Positions 1 to 6,143 of a stretch of 13,732 nucleotides of DNA are shown piece after piece (positions within the stretch are counted from its first letter, which is position 1; every line of letters starts with the position of its first letter). Origin of the DNA: Pseudomonadota bacterium (lineage in GTDB: Bacteria > Pseudomonadota > Gammaproteobacteria > Burkholderiales > Ferrovaceae); assembly GCA_021811005.1 (NCBI GenBank), contig JAJZPY010000056.1, forward strand, positions 1 to 13,732, in the 5' to 3' direction. The translations under genes were made by a program, and so were the position numbers. The notes beneath the pieces are model-generated. The model was not told the origin of the DNA and made no database searches. It worked only from the letters and a program-made list of their open reading frames with translations.

Positions 1-360
1 CATCATGCCACTGGATTCGTTGCCACGGACTTTTGCCGCCTTGATTTCCAGCCCTCCCGGAAGGCGGGCTCCCACCAGGGCGCAGGGGGCTTTCATGCCC
101 ACCGTCACGTTGGGTGCGCCGCAGACAATCTGGAGCGGAGCCCCTTGCCCGGCATCCACGGTCAAGAGCTTGAGCCGGTCGGCCTGCGGGTGTTTTTCCG
201 CGGTCAGGACATGGCCGACCACGACCCGGCCAAAAGGCGGGGCCACGGACTCCAGCGCTTCCACTTCAAGGCCTGCCATGGTCAGGGCATGCGCCAGGGC
301 ATCGCTGTCAAGGCCGGAAGGATTGACAAGGCTACGCAGCCAGGATTCAGAGAATTTCAT
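1..360 (-). CDS. pheT: Phenylalanine-tRNA ligase beta subunit, N-terminal part (runs off the window)
   Basis: This is the first 120 codons of the large subunit of the alpha2-beta2 phenylalanyl-tRNA synthetase, which charges tRNA-Phe in the cytoplasm. The start reads MKFSESWLRSLVNPSGLDSD, the usual beginning of PheT. The N-terminal tRNA-binding (OB-fold, EMAP-like) region follows, with V-V-V-G-H-V at about residues 46-51, the H-P-x-A-D-R-L-K element at about 57-64, and V-C-G-A-P-N at about 79-84. The visible part ends in R-G-x-E-S-x-G-M-M, also typical. The full protein is normally near 790 residues, so about 85% is missing beyond base 1. The ATG lies five bases after the pheS stop, inside the pheS operon. 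No clear Shine-Dalgarno sequence precedes it, so translational coupling to pheS is likely. Identity is firm. Confidence 0.95.
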   Translation of the reverse strand, partial: MKFSESWLRSLVNPSGLDSDALAHALTMAGLEVEALESVAPPFGRVVVGHVLTAEKHPQADRLKLLTVDAGQGAPLQIVCGAPNVTVGMKAPCALVGARLPGGLEIKAAKVRGNESSGMM

Positions 361-365
361 TTGAA

Positions 366-1385
366 TTAGCGGAATTGCTTAAGGAATCTAATGTCGTTTT
401 CAAAAAACAACCGTAAGTCATTGACACCATAACGTAACATGGCCAATCTTTCCACTCCGAGACCGAAAGCAAACCCCACGTGGGCTTCGCTGTCGATACC
501 CAGGGGCGTCAGCACGTTGGGGTGCACCATGCCGCATCCAAGGACTTCCAGCCATCCGGTGTGACTGCAAACGCGACACCCTTCGCCATGGCAAATGACG
601 CAGCCGATGTCCATTTCAGCCGAAGGCTCCGTGAACGGGAAGAAGGAAGGCCGGAAGCGGGCCTTGAGTTCATCCTGCTCAAAAAAGCGGCGCATGAAAT
701 CGATCAGGACCCCTTTGAGGCTGCTGAAAGTGGCCGCCGGATCGATCCACAGCCCTTCCACCTGGTGAAACATGGGGGTATGGGTCATGTCCGAATCGCA
801 GCGGTACACCCTGCCCGGCACGATCACCTTGACCGGCGGGGGGTGGGCTTCCAGATAACGGACTTGCATGGGCGAGGTGTGGGTCCGCAAGACATGGGTG
901 GGATCCAGGTAGAACGTGTCATGCATGGCCCGGGCCGGATGGTTTTCCGGAATGTTGAGGGCTGTGAAGTTGTAGGCATCCGTCTCGATTTCAGGACCGT
1001 CTGCCACGTCGAAGCCGAGGGAATGAAAAAGGGCCTGGATGCGTTGCAGGGTTCGGGTCACCGGGTGCAAACCACCTGTCCCCGCGCCACGTCCGGGCAA
1101 CGTCACATCCAGGGCCTGGGCTTGCAGCTGGCCTTCCATCTGGCGCGCGGCAATGCGTTCACGCTGGGCCTGCACTGCGGCTTCCAGCGCCACCTTGACA
1201 CGGTTGATTTCGGCACCGGCAGCCGGGCGCTCGGCGGGCGGCAATTTGCCCAGCGCCTTGAGGCGCTCGGTCAACAAACCGCTCTTTCCCAGATAACGCG
1301 CCTTGGTTTCTTCCAGCAGTGCCGGCTGTTCGACGGCGGCCAGCGAGGCCAGCGCCTCGTCCATTAGGGATTGAAGGTCTTGCAT
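366..1385 (-). CDS. pheS: Phenylalanine-tRNA ligase alpha subunit
   Basis: Catalytic subunit of phenylalanyl-tRNA synthetase (339 residues, close to the usual 327-350), acting with PheT. Residues 1 to about 90 form the tRNA-binding coiled-coil arm. The class II core follows: H-P-V-T-R-T at 107-112, the N-H-P-A-R region near 148-152, motif 2 around G-R-V-Y-R-C-D at 191-197 with T-H-T-P-M-F-H-Q-V-E-G after it, and motif 3 G-L-G-V-E-R-L near 308-314. Between the F-T-E-P-S-A-E motif and G-W-L-E is a four-cysteine insert (C262, C265, C270, C273) that resembles a zinc knuckle; it is absent from E. coli PheS but occurs in other bacteria. The ATG at 1385 follows a strong hairpin by 18 bases and has no recognisable Shine-Dalgarno sequence. 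It belongs to the rpmI-rplT-pheST run. Confidence 0.97.
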   Translation of the reverse strand: MQDLQSLMDEALASLAAVEQPALLEETKARYLGKSGLLTERLKALGKLPPAERPAAGAEINRVKVALEAAVQAQRERIAARQMEGQLQAQALDVTLPGRGAGTGGLHPVTRTLQRIQALFHSLGFDVADGPEIETDAYNFTALNIPENHPARAMHDTFYLDPTHVLRTHTSPMQVRYLEAHPPPVKVIVPGRVYRCDSDMTHTPMFHQVEGLWIDPAATFSSLKGVLIDFMRRFFEQDELKARFRPSFFPFTEPSAEMDIGCVICHGEGCRVCSHTGWLEVLGCGMVHPNVLTPLGIDSEAHVGFAFGLGVERLAMLRYGVNDLRLFFENDIRFLKQFR

Positions 1386-1403
1386 GGGAATATTCGGGAA
1401 AGG

Positions 1404-1435
1404 CGCCGGCCCCTGCAGAACAGCAGGGGCCGGCG
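1404..1435 (-). promoter_or_regulatory. Perfect 13-bp hairpin between rplT and pheS
   Basis: The arms 1404-1416 and 1423-1435 are perfectly complementary over 13 GC-rich base pairs with a six-base loop. The hairpin begins four bases after the rplT stop and ends 18 bases before the pheS start. On the transcribed strand it is followed by CCTTTCCCG, too poor in U for a good intrinsic terminator. In E. coli this gap carries the pheM leader peptide and pheST attenuator, but there is no room for a leader peptide here. It could be a partial terminator, an RNase processing site or a 3'-end stabiliser that lowers pheST relative to the ribosomal protein genes. Confidence 0.6.
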
Positions 1436-1439
1436 GTTA

Positions 1440-1799
1440 TCAGGCTGCCAGGGTGGCGCGGGCGGTATCGACCATTTTGACGAATGCAGGCTTGTCAAAA
1501 ACGGCGATATCAGCCAGAACCTTGCGGTCCACCTGGATGTCGGCCTTTTTCAGGCCGTTCATGAATGCGCTGTACGTCATGCCGCACTCGCGCGCTGCTG
1601 CATTGATACGGGCAATCCAGAGCACACGAAAATCGCGCTTGCGACGGCGCCGATCACGGTAGGCATACTGCCCCGCTTTCATCACCGCTTCTTTGGCGAT
1701 GCGATAAACGTTTTTGCGACGACCGCGGTAACCCTTGGCCTGGTCGAGAATTTTCTTGTGGCGTGCGTGCGCCGTAACGCCGCGTTTGACTCTTGGCAT
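1440..1799 (-). CDS. rplT: 50S ribosomal protein L20
   Basis: L20 is an early assembly protein of the large ribosomal subunit that binds 23S rRNA, and in well-studied bacteria it also represses its own operon at the translation level. The 119-residue product has the full family length. It has the very basic, extended N-terminus (MPRVKRGVTAHARHKKIL) followed by A-K-G-Y-R-G-R-R-K, Y-R-D-R-R-R-R-K-R-D-F-R and the globular C-terminal part with A-R-E-C-G-M-T-Y-S. The ATG has a good ribosome binding site, AAGGAG, whose first bases are the TAA stop of rpmI, so the two genes are translationally linked. The start is unambiguous. Confidence 0.98.
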   Translation of the reverse strand: MPRVKRGVTAHARHKKILDQAKGYRGRRKNVYRIAKEAVMKAGQYAYRDRRRRKRDFRVLWIARINAAARECGMTYSAFMNGLKKADIQVDRKVLADIAVFDKPAFVKMVDTARATLAA

Positions 1800-1810
1800 G
1801 TCCGGGCTCC

Positions 1811-2008
1811 TTACGCGTAGGGCAACATGGCCTTCACAGAGCCCATGTTGGTGGAATGGATTTCAGCGGTACCGCGAAGCTGACGCTTGTTCTTCGTCGT
1901 TTTCTTGGTCAGGATGTGGCGCTTGAACGCCTGCGAACGCTTGACACTGCCGCTGCCGCGTACGCGGAAGCGCTTGGCTGCGCCGCTCTTGGTCTTCATT
2001 TTGGGCAT
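1811..2008 (-). CDS. rpmI: 50S ribosomal protein L35
   Basis: L35 is a small, very basic protein of the large ribosomal subunit, encoded as usual directly before rplT. The 65-residue product starts MPKMKTKSGAAKRFRVRGSG and continues with K-R-S-Q-A-F-K-R-H-I-L-T-K-K-T-T-K-N-K-R-Q-L-R-G, the family signature. The ATG at 2008 is chosen because it gives the exact family length and is preceded by AGGAG at the right distance. The open frame extends upstream to 2077, but those 23 residues match nothing in L35 and would read through the leader. The stop overlaps the rplT ribosome binding site. Confidence 0.97.
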   Translation of the reverse strand: MPKMKTKSGAAKRFRVRGSGSVKRSQAFKRHILTKKTTKNKRQLRGTAEIHSTNMGSVKAMLPYA

Positions 2009-2036
2009 GATAGCTCCTGCTGTTTTTAAACCGCGT

Positions 2037-2087
2037 CGGGTGGCCGAGGAGGCCTCAGCACTTGATGACCCGAACACGCCTTGTGTT
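2037..2087 (-). promoter_or_regulatory. Structured rpmI leader, possible L20 control element
   Basis: The 87-base gap between infC and rpmI can fold on the transcribed strand. There is a 5-bp hairpin with arms 2073-2077 and 2083-2087. Next to it a second element pairs 2037-2041 with 2068-2072 and 2042-2045 with 2051-2054. In E. coli, Bacillus and others the rpmI leader binds ribosomal protein L20 and represses rpmI-rplT. The position fits that role, but I cannot show that the L20-binding junction mimic is present, so the function is inference. Confidence 0.3.
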
Positions 2088-2095
2088 ACTGCGAC

Positions 2096-2677
2096 TTATG
2101 CTGCTGCCGGCGCAGTATCGGCTTTGGGCTTGGAGGGCTTGCCCTCCTTGCCGGATTCGATTTTCTTTTTGGGGGCCAGGACCATGATCATCTGGCGCCC
2201 TTCCATCTTGGGAAACTGCTCGACCACCCCGTAAGGCAGAAGGTCGGCTTCCACCCGCTTGAGCAGGTTGTACCCCAACTCCTGGTGGGTCATTTCACGA
2301 CCCCGGAAACGCAAAGTGACCTTGGTTTTGTCACCTTCGTTGAGAAACCGGATCAGATTGCGAACCTTGATCGCATAATCGCCCTCATCGGTTCCCGGCC
2401 GAAACTTGATTTCCTTGACCTGGATCTGCTTCTGCTTGATCTTCGCTTCGTGCTGGCGCTTGCTTTCGCGGTACTTGAACTTGCCGTAATCCATCAGCCG
2501 GCACACTGGGGGGACCGCCATGGGCGCAATCTCCACCAGATCCACTTCAGACTCTTCAGCCATACGCAGTGCTTCAGGCAGCTTGACGATACCCAACTGC
2601 TCCCCTTCCACACCCACCAGACGAACCTCGGGTACATTGATTTCCCCGTTGATCCGGACTTCCTTCAACTGAGCAAT
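2096..2677 (-). CDS. infC: Translation initiation factor IF-3, with an ATT start codon
   Basis: IF-3 binds the 30S subunit, prevents premature joining with 50S and proofreads the start codon and initiator tRNA. Signatures include R-I-N-G-E-I near the N-terminus, G-E-Q-L-G-I-V, P-P-V-C-R-L-M-D-Y-G-K-F-K-Y at the end of the N-domain, and R-P-G-T-D-E-G-D-Y plus R-F-R-G-R-E-M in the C-domain. A Lys/Pro/Ala-rich tail follows the P-K-K-K end. The start is taken as ATT at 2677, giving 193 residues. The sequence AAGGAG lies nine bases before it, and there is no ATG or GTG nearby. The in-frame TTG at 2668 would lie 18 bases from the ribosome binding site, too far. A rare ATT start is the known hallmark of infC: IF-3 discriminates against it and so represses its own synthesis. 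Confidence 0.96.
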   Translation of the reverse strand: MAQLKEVRINGEINVPEVRLVGVEGEQLGIVKLPEALRMAEESEVDLVEIAPMAVPPVCRLMDYGKFKYRESKRQHEAKIKQKQIQVKEIKFRPGTDEGDYAIKVRNLIRFLNEGDKTKVTLRFRGREMTHQELGYNLLKRVEADLLPYGVVEQFPKMEGRQMIMVLAPKKKIESGKEGKPSKPKADTAPAAA

Positions 2678-2697
2678 AGCAACAGTCTCCTTGAAAA

Positions 2698-2745
2698 TTA
2701 AACTAAAAGTGCCATTCCGCGCTCCTCAAGGGAGGGCGAAGGCAC
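2698..2745 (-). terminator. Hairpin between thrS and infC, possible attenuator or partial terminator
   Basis: On the transcribed strand the arms 2741-2745 with 2709-2713, 2736-2738 with 2718-2720 and 2731-2734 with 2722-2725 form an interrupted stem with a five-base loop. It is followed by TTTTAGTTTAATTTTC, which is U-rich but broken. It starts ten bases after the thrS stop. It may lower read-through from thrS into infC. No good separate infC promoter was found in the short gap, so full termination is unlikely unless infC has a promoter inside thrS, as in E. coli. Confidence 0.5.
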
Positions 2746-2755
2746 CTGCCTGCGG

Positions 2756-4675
2756 CTAACCGGAAATACCCGACCGCGCCGCCAATTCTGCCTCGAAGCG
2801 CGCAATCAAGGCCTCCAGGGACATTTGCCCCAGATCCTCGCCGCCGCGACTTCTAACCGCCACCTGCTTCGACTGCGCTTCCTTGTCGCCAATAATCAGC
2901 TGATAAGGAAGTTTTTGAAGGCTATGCTCTCGTATTTTATAGGTTATTTTTTCATTCCGCAAGTCAGCTTCCACTCTGAATCCTTGATCTTTCAAGGTTT
3001 TTACCACAGTGCCCACATAACCCGCCTGCCCTTCCGAAATGTTCATGACCACCGCCTGGGTTGGCGCCAGCCAGAATGGCAGCGCTCCGGCGTAATGTTC
3101 GATCAGGATGCCGATAAATCGTTCAAGCGAACCCAGAATGGCCCGATGCAACATGACCGGAACCTGTCGCGTGTTGTCCTCGGCCACATAGCTGGCTTCA
3201 AGACGGCCCGGCATGGAAAAGTCCGCTTGAATCGTGCCGCACTGCCAGGTCCGCCCAATGCTGTCACGCAAATGGAATTCGATCTTGGGTCCGTAAAAAG
3301 CCCCTTCGCCCGGCAGTACCTCAAACTGGACGCCGGTCGCCTCCAGGGCAAGCTGCAACGCTGCTTCCGCCTTGTCCCAGATTTCATCCGAGCCCACGCG
3401 CTGCTCGGGACGGGTGGCCAGCTTGTACTGGACGTCGGTAAAGCCGAAATCCCGGTAAACCTTGCGCAGCAGCCGGATAAAGTCCGCCACTTCTTCCTGG
3501 ATTTGCGCTTCGGTGCAGAAAATATGGGCATCGTCCTGGGTGAAGCCGCGCACGCGCATGACGCCATGCAGGGCTCCGGACGGCTCGTTGCGATGGCAGG
3601 ATCCAAACTCCCCGAAGCGCACGGGCAGGTCGCGGTAGCTTTTGATTCCCTGGTTGAAAATCTGCACGTGCCCTGGGCAATTCATGGGCTTGATGGCGTA
3701 GTCGCGCGATTCCGACTCGGTCGTGAACATGTTCTTGTGGAAATTGGCCCAATGGCCTGATTTTTCCCACAGGGTCCGGTCCAGAATCTGGGGGCAGCGC
3801 ACTTCCTGGTAACCGTTTTCACGATACACACGCCGCATGTACTGCTCGACTTCCTGCCACAGAGCCCAGCCCTTGGGGTGCCAGAACACCATGCCGGGCG
3901 CTTCGTCCTGCAGGTGGAAAAGGTCAAGCTGCTTGCCAAGGCGCCGGTGGTCGCGCTTTTCAGCCTCTTCCAGGCGGGTCAGGTAGGCTTCCTGCTCTTC
4001 TTTCTTTCCCCAGGCAGTGCCGTAGACCCGGGTCAGCATTTCATTGCGCGAATCTCCCCGCCAGTAGGCGCCGGCAACACGCATGAGCTTGAACACCTTG
4101 AGCTTTCCGGTGGAAGGCACATGGGGCCCGCGACACAGGTCGATGAAATTGTCCTGGCGGTAGAGGGAAATGGGCTCGTTTGCAGGAATGCTGGCGATGA
4201 TTTCCGCCTTGTAGGCTTCGCCGATCCCCTTGAAAAAAGCCACGGCGTCGTCGCGCGGCATCAGTTCGCGCCGCACCGGAATGTCGCGCTTGGCGATTTC
4301 ATTCATGCGCTTTTCGATGGCGGCCAGATCTTCTGGCGTGAAGGCACGCTTGTAGGCGAAATCGTAGTAAAAACCGTTTTCGATGACCGGGCCGATGGTG
4401 ACCTGCGCATCGGGGTAGAGCTCCTTCACCGCGTGAGCCAGCAGGTGGGCCGTGGAATGGCGGAGGATATCCACCCCTTCGGGGTCCCGATCCGTGACAA
4501 TGGCCAATTCCACATTGTCTTCAAGCACGGTGGACGTATCCACCAGGTGGCCGTTGACCTTGCCGGCCAACGCCGCCCGGGCAAGTCCGGAACCAATGCT
4601 GGCAGCCACCTCGGCCACCGTAAGCGGGGCGGGATAAGTCCGCTCCGAACCATCGGGCAATCGAATCGTGATCAC
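2756..4675 (-). CDS. thrS: Threonine-tRNA ligase
   Basis: Class II synthetase that charges tRNA-Thr and hydrolyses mischarged Ser-tRNA-Thr. Domains in order: TGS domain (about 1-62); editing domain with the H-x-x-x-H pair at residues 73 and 77 and a C-x-x-x-H pair at 181 and 185; class II catalytic core with M-N-C-P-G-H (zinc-ligand cysteine), R-x-G-E-F-G-x-x-H-R-N-E-P-S-G-A-L-H motif 2 and the motif 3 arginine segment; C-terminal anticodon-binding domain. I chose GTG at 4675 (639 residues). It is preceded by TGAGGA at a suitable distance and it places the editing histidines at 73 and 77, the same numbers as in E. coli ThrRS. A TTG four codons upstream is a less likely start. It heads the infC-rpmI-rplT-pheST cluster. 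Confidence 0.96.
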   Translation of the reverse strand: MITIRLPDGSERTYPAPLTVAEVAASIGSGLARAALAGKVNGHLVDTSTVLEDNVELAIVTDRDPEGVDILRHSTAHLLAHAVKELYPDAQVTIGPVIENGFYYDFAYKRAFTPEDLAAIEKRMNEIAKRDIPVRRELMPRDDAVAFFKGIGEAYKAEIIASIPANEPISLYRQDNFIDLCRGPHVPSTGKLKVFKLMRVAGAYWRGDSRNEMLTRVYGTAWGKKEEQEAYLTRLEEAEKRDHRRLGKQLDLFHLQDEAPGMVFWHPKGWALWQEVEQYMRRVYRENGYQEVRCPQILDRTLWEKSGHWANFHKNMFTTESESRDYAIKPMNCPGHVQIFNQGIKSYRDLPVRFGEFGSCHRNEPSGALHGVMRVRGFTQDDAHIFCTEAQIQEEVADFIRLLRKVYRDFGFTDVQYKLATRPEQRVGSDEIWDKAEAALQLALEATGVQFEVLPGEGAFYGPKIEFHLRDSIGRTWQCGTIQADFSMPGRLEASYVAEDNTRQVPVMLHRAILGSLERFIGILIEHYAGALPFWLAPTQAVVMNISEGQAGYVGTVVKTLKDQGFRVEADLRNEKITYKIREHSLQKLPYQLIIGDKEAQSKQVAVRSRGGEDLGQMSLEALIARFEAELAARSGISG

Positions 4676-4702
4676 GGCAATCCTCAAGATACAAGATGCG
4701 GA

Positions 4703-4736
4703 ATTTTAGCACAGCAAGCTTGACTGGCCCGGCCAG
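4703..4736 (-). promoter_or_regulatory. Candidate thrS promoter -10 and adjacent palindrome
   Basis: A -10-like TAAAAT lies on the minus strand at 4703-4708, about 28 bases before the thrS start, but no good -35 is seen at 16-18 bases. Just upstream, at 4724-4736, is a perfect 6+1+6 inverted repeat (CTGGCC, one base, GGCCAG), which could be an operator. A long pyrimidine-rich stretch separates this from the tRNA-Val 3' end. Read-through from the tRNA promoter is an alternative way to express thrS. Confidence 0.3.
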
Positions 4737-4785
4737 GAAAGGCGGCGGTGACCGTACGGAAGAAAAAGGAAGGTAAAGAAAGAAA

Positions 4786-4862
4786 TGGTAGGCGCGATTG
4801 GACTCGAACCAACGACCCCCACCATGTCAAGGTGGTGCTCTAACCAGCTGAGCTACGCGCCT
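4786..4862 (-). tRNA. tRNA-Val, anticodon GAC
   Basis: A full cloverleaf can be drawn. The acceptor stem AGGCGCG pairs with CGCGCCT, followed by discriminator A and an encoded CCA. The D arm is GCTC-AGCTGGTTA-GAGC. The anticodon stem CCACC/GGTGG holds the loop TTGACAT with anticodon GAC at 4826-4828, which reads GUC and GUU valine codons. The variable region is GGGTC, and the T arm has the TTCGAGT loop. Length is 77 with CCA. It lies between the FNR-like gene and thrS, on the same strand as both. Confidence 0.97.
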
Positions 4863-4874
4863 GCAGAACTTGGA

Positions 4875-4904
4875 ATTCTACTATTAACCCGTGGGTTGCT
4901 GCAA
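4875..4904 (-). promoter_or_regulatory. Probable promoter of tRNA-Val
   Basis: On the minus strand, TTGCAG at 4899-4904 and TAGAAT at 4875-4880 are separated by 18 bases. The -10 matches five of six consensus bases and the -35 three of six. Transcription would begin around 4868, a few bases before the mature tRNA 5' end. The spacer contains the inverted repeat AACCC-gt-GGGTT (4886-4897), which might also act as a weak stop signal for the upstream regulator gene. Confidence 0.5.
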
Positions 4905-4922
4905 GAAATTGCCGCGCTTTTG

Positions 4923-5645
4923 CTAAAGCAGGTCCCCGTGCCACGACTCTCCGTTCCCTATGCCCGCAATCCTGCGGATGCGGGGCATGTCCAGCAGACG
5001 GATTTCGCCGTGCGGCGCATCGATCAGGCTGTTGCGCCGCATTTCAGCAAAGACGCGGCTCACGGTTTCTTCGCTCAACCCCAGCAACTCGGCAATTTCA
5101 AGGCGGGACAACACGAGTGGGAAGGTTTCCTGATGATTGGCCCCTGCCGGAATCAATGAAAGGATGAAAGACGCCACGCGAGCGTGGGCAGGCTTGATGC
5201 CCAGATTGCGGATCATGATCTGGGCCTGCACCAGTTCGTCACGGAAGCGCTGGATCACGCTGAGCGCCACGGCGGGATTCTCTTCCAGCACCCGCAGCAT
5301 CTCCTTGTGCGTGATGCAGCAGGCTTCGACCGGAGTCAGCGCGGTGGCCGTGTAGGGATAAGTGGCATCTGAGGTTTCAAAGCCGACCAGTTGGCCCGCA
5401 ACCAGCAATCCGAGGATTTGCTCGCGCCCGGTCAACGGCATGGTGGTGAGTTTCAGTTGTCCTGTGCGCAGGACCAGGAGTTGGGTGCAGGGGGTGCCTT
5501 CCCGGAAAACAACTTCCCCCGCCGCATATCTGCGTCGATTCAGCACACCGCGGATTTCGCATACCTGCTCTTTTCCGTGGTCGCCGGAGGTGACCAGTGC
5601 ACCGCAAAGCACGCACTGACCATGTTGGCAGCGACAGTTCAGCAT
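4923..5645 (-). CDS. FNR-like CRP-family transcriptional regulator
   Basis: A 240-residue regulator of the CRP/FNR family. A cysteine-rich N-terminus is followed by a cyclic-nucleotide-type beta-roll (about 35-115), a dimerisation helix (about 116-145) and a winged helix-turn-helix (about 178-208). The recognition helix reads S-E-E-T-V-S-R, so the FNR-type E-x-x-S-R contacts (E193, S196, R197) are present. Those in E. coli FNR read TTGAT-N4-ATCAA. Cysteines at 4, 6, 11, 14, 29 and at 109-110 (the latter at the place of FNR Cys122) could hold an oxygen-sensing 4Fe-4S cluster, but the N-terminal spacing C-x-C-x4-C-x2-C is not the usual C-x2-C-x5-C. The ATG at 5645 is preferred over a TTG six codons upstream; neither has an ideal ribosome binding site. 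It follows the respiratory operon and has its own promoter. Confidence 0.88.
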   Translation of the reverse strand: MLNCRCQHGQCVLCGALVTSGDHGKEQVCEIRGVLNRRRYAAGEVVFREGTPCTQLLVLRTGQLKLTTMPLTGREQILGLLVAGQLVGFETSDATYPYTATALTPVEACCITHKEMLRVLEENPAVALSVIQRFRDELVQAQIMIRNLGIKPAHARVASFILSLIPAGANHQETFPLVLSRLEIAELLGLSEETVSRVFAEMRRNSLIDAPHGEIRLLDMPRIRRIAGIGNGESWHGDLL

Positions 5646-5654
5646 GTTCCTTAC

Positions 5655-5723
5655 TGGCCACAAGCCCTATGGCCATTCAGCGAGACTTTTCAGTCATGCC
5701 ATTATTTTTATTTTTTAATTATA
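5655..5723 (-). promoter_or_regulatory. Promoter and leader hairpin of the FNR-like gene
   Basis: A perfect -10, TATAAT, lies on the minus strand at 5718-5723, about 73 bases before the ATG, in a very AT-rich stretch. No convincing -35 is seen at 16-18 bases, so activation by a bound factor is possible. In the leader, TGGCCA at 5670-5675 can pair with TGGCCA at 5655-5660, forming a 6-bp hairpin with a nine-base loop immediately before the weak ribosome binding site. No good FNR box was found here. Confidence 0.55.
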
Positions 5724-5765
5724 TCCCTTTTCATCACAATCGTGGCCCATTCCAATCGAAAAAAT

Positions 5766-6143
5766 TCAATTGTTTTTGGCACCCTGGGCTACCCAGGTTT
5801 TGATTGTGTCGATATTTTTTTGCGGCAACAGGTTGCGCTGGTAGGGCATGTGTATGGAAACATCGGCCCGGTTTTCGATCAGCATCACCAACACGCTGGT
5901 CAGCGTGTCTCCCGGTTTGACCACGGGCCCGAACTGCGTTCCCTTCATCAAGGTATCGTAGCTGCTCATGTCAAGCTTGCTTTTTTCATAGCCCACGCCC
6001 CCTGGCGTGTGGCATTCAAAACAGTTCGCCTTGAGAATGGGCAACACCTCATGCTGGTAACTCACTTCATGTTGGCCGCAGGCTGACAGAACCGTTGCAG
6101 ACAGTGCTGCGCAAACCCCAAGTAACATGGAACTCGTTTTCAT
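5766..6143 (-). CDS. Monoheme c-type cytochrome lipoprotein
   Basis: A 125-residue exported cytochrome. A lipoprotein signal runs to the lipobox L-S-A-C, with Cys22 as the predicted lipidated residue. The residues after it (Gly-Gln, no Asp at +2) favour the outer membrane under the usual Lol rule. A single heme site C-F-E-C-H lies at 41-45, preceded by V-L-P-I-L-K-A-N as in many monoheme proteins of this type. H-M-P at about 98-100 offers a methionine as sixth ligand. It is the last gene of the four-gene operon: its ATG overlaps the NrfD stop by four bases (ATGA) and a strong AAGGAGG lies upstream. It probably carries electrons to or from the membrane complex. The electron partner is unknown. 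Confidence 0.88.
   Translation of the reverse strand: MKTSSMLLGVCAALSATVLSACGQHEVSYQHEVLPILKANCFECHTPGGVGYEKSKLDMSSYDTLMKGTQFGPVVKPGDTLTSVLVMLIENRADVSIHMPYQRNLLPQKNIDTIKTWVAQGAKNN

Noticed and set aside
480..1367. Long plus-strand open frame of 295 codons.
   Set aside because: It lies antisense to pheS, whose protein is certain. The composition is that of an antisense shadow, with no recognisable domain.
2009..2077. Extension of rpmI by 23 codons upstream.
   Set aside because: L35 has a fixed length near 65 residues, and AGGAG sits before the ATG at 2008.
5646..5765. Possible FNR autoregulation site before the regulator gene, including two CGATTG copies 16 bases apart.
   Set aside because: No 14-base stretch keeps both TTG and CAA cores at the right spacing, and the six-base repeat is too short to rely on.
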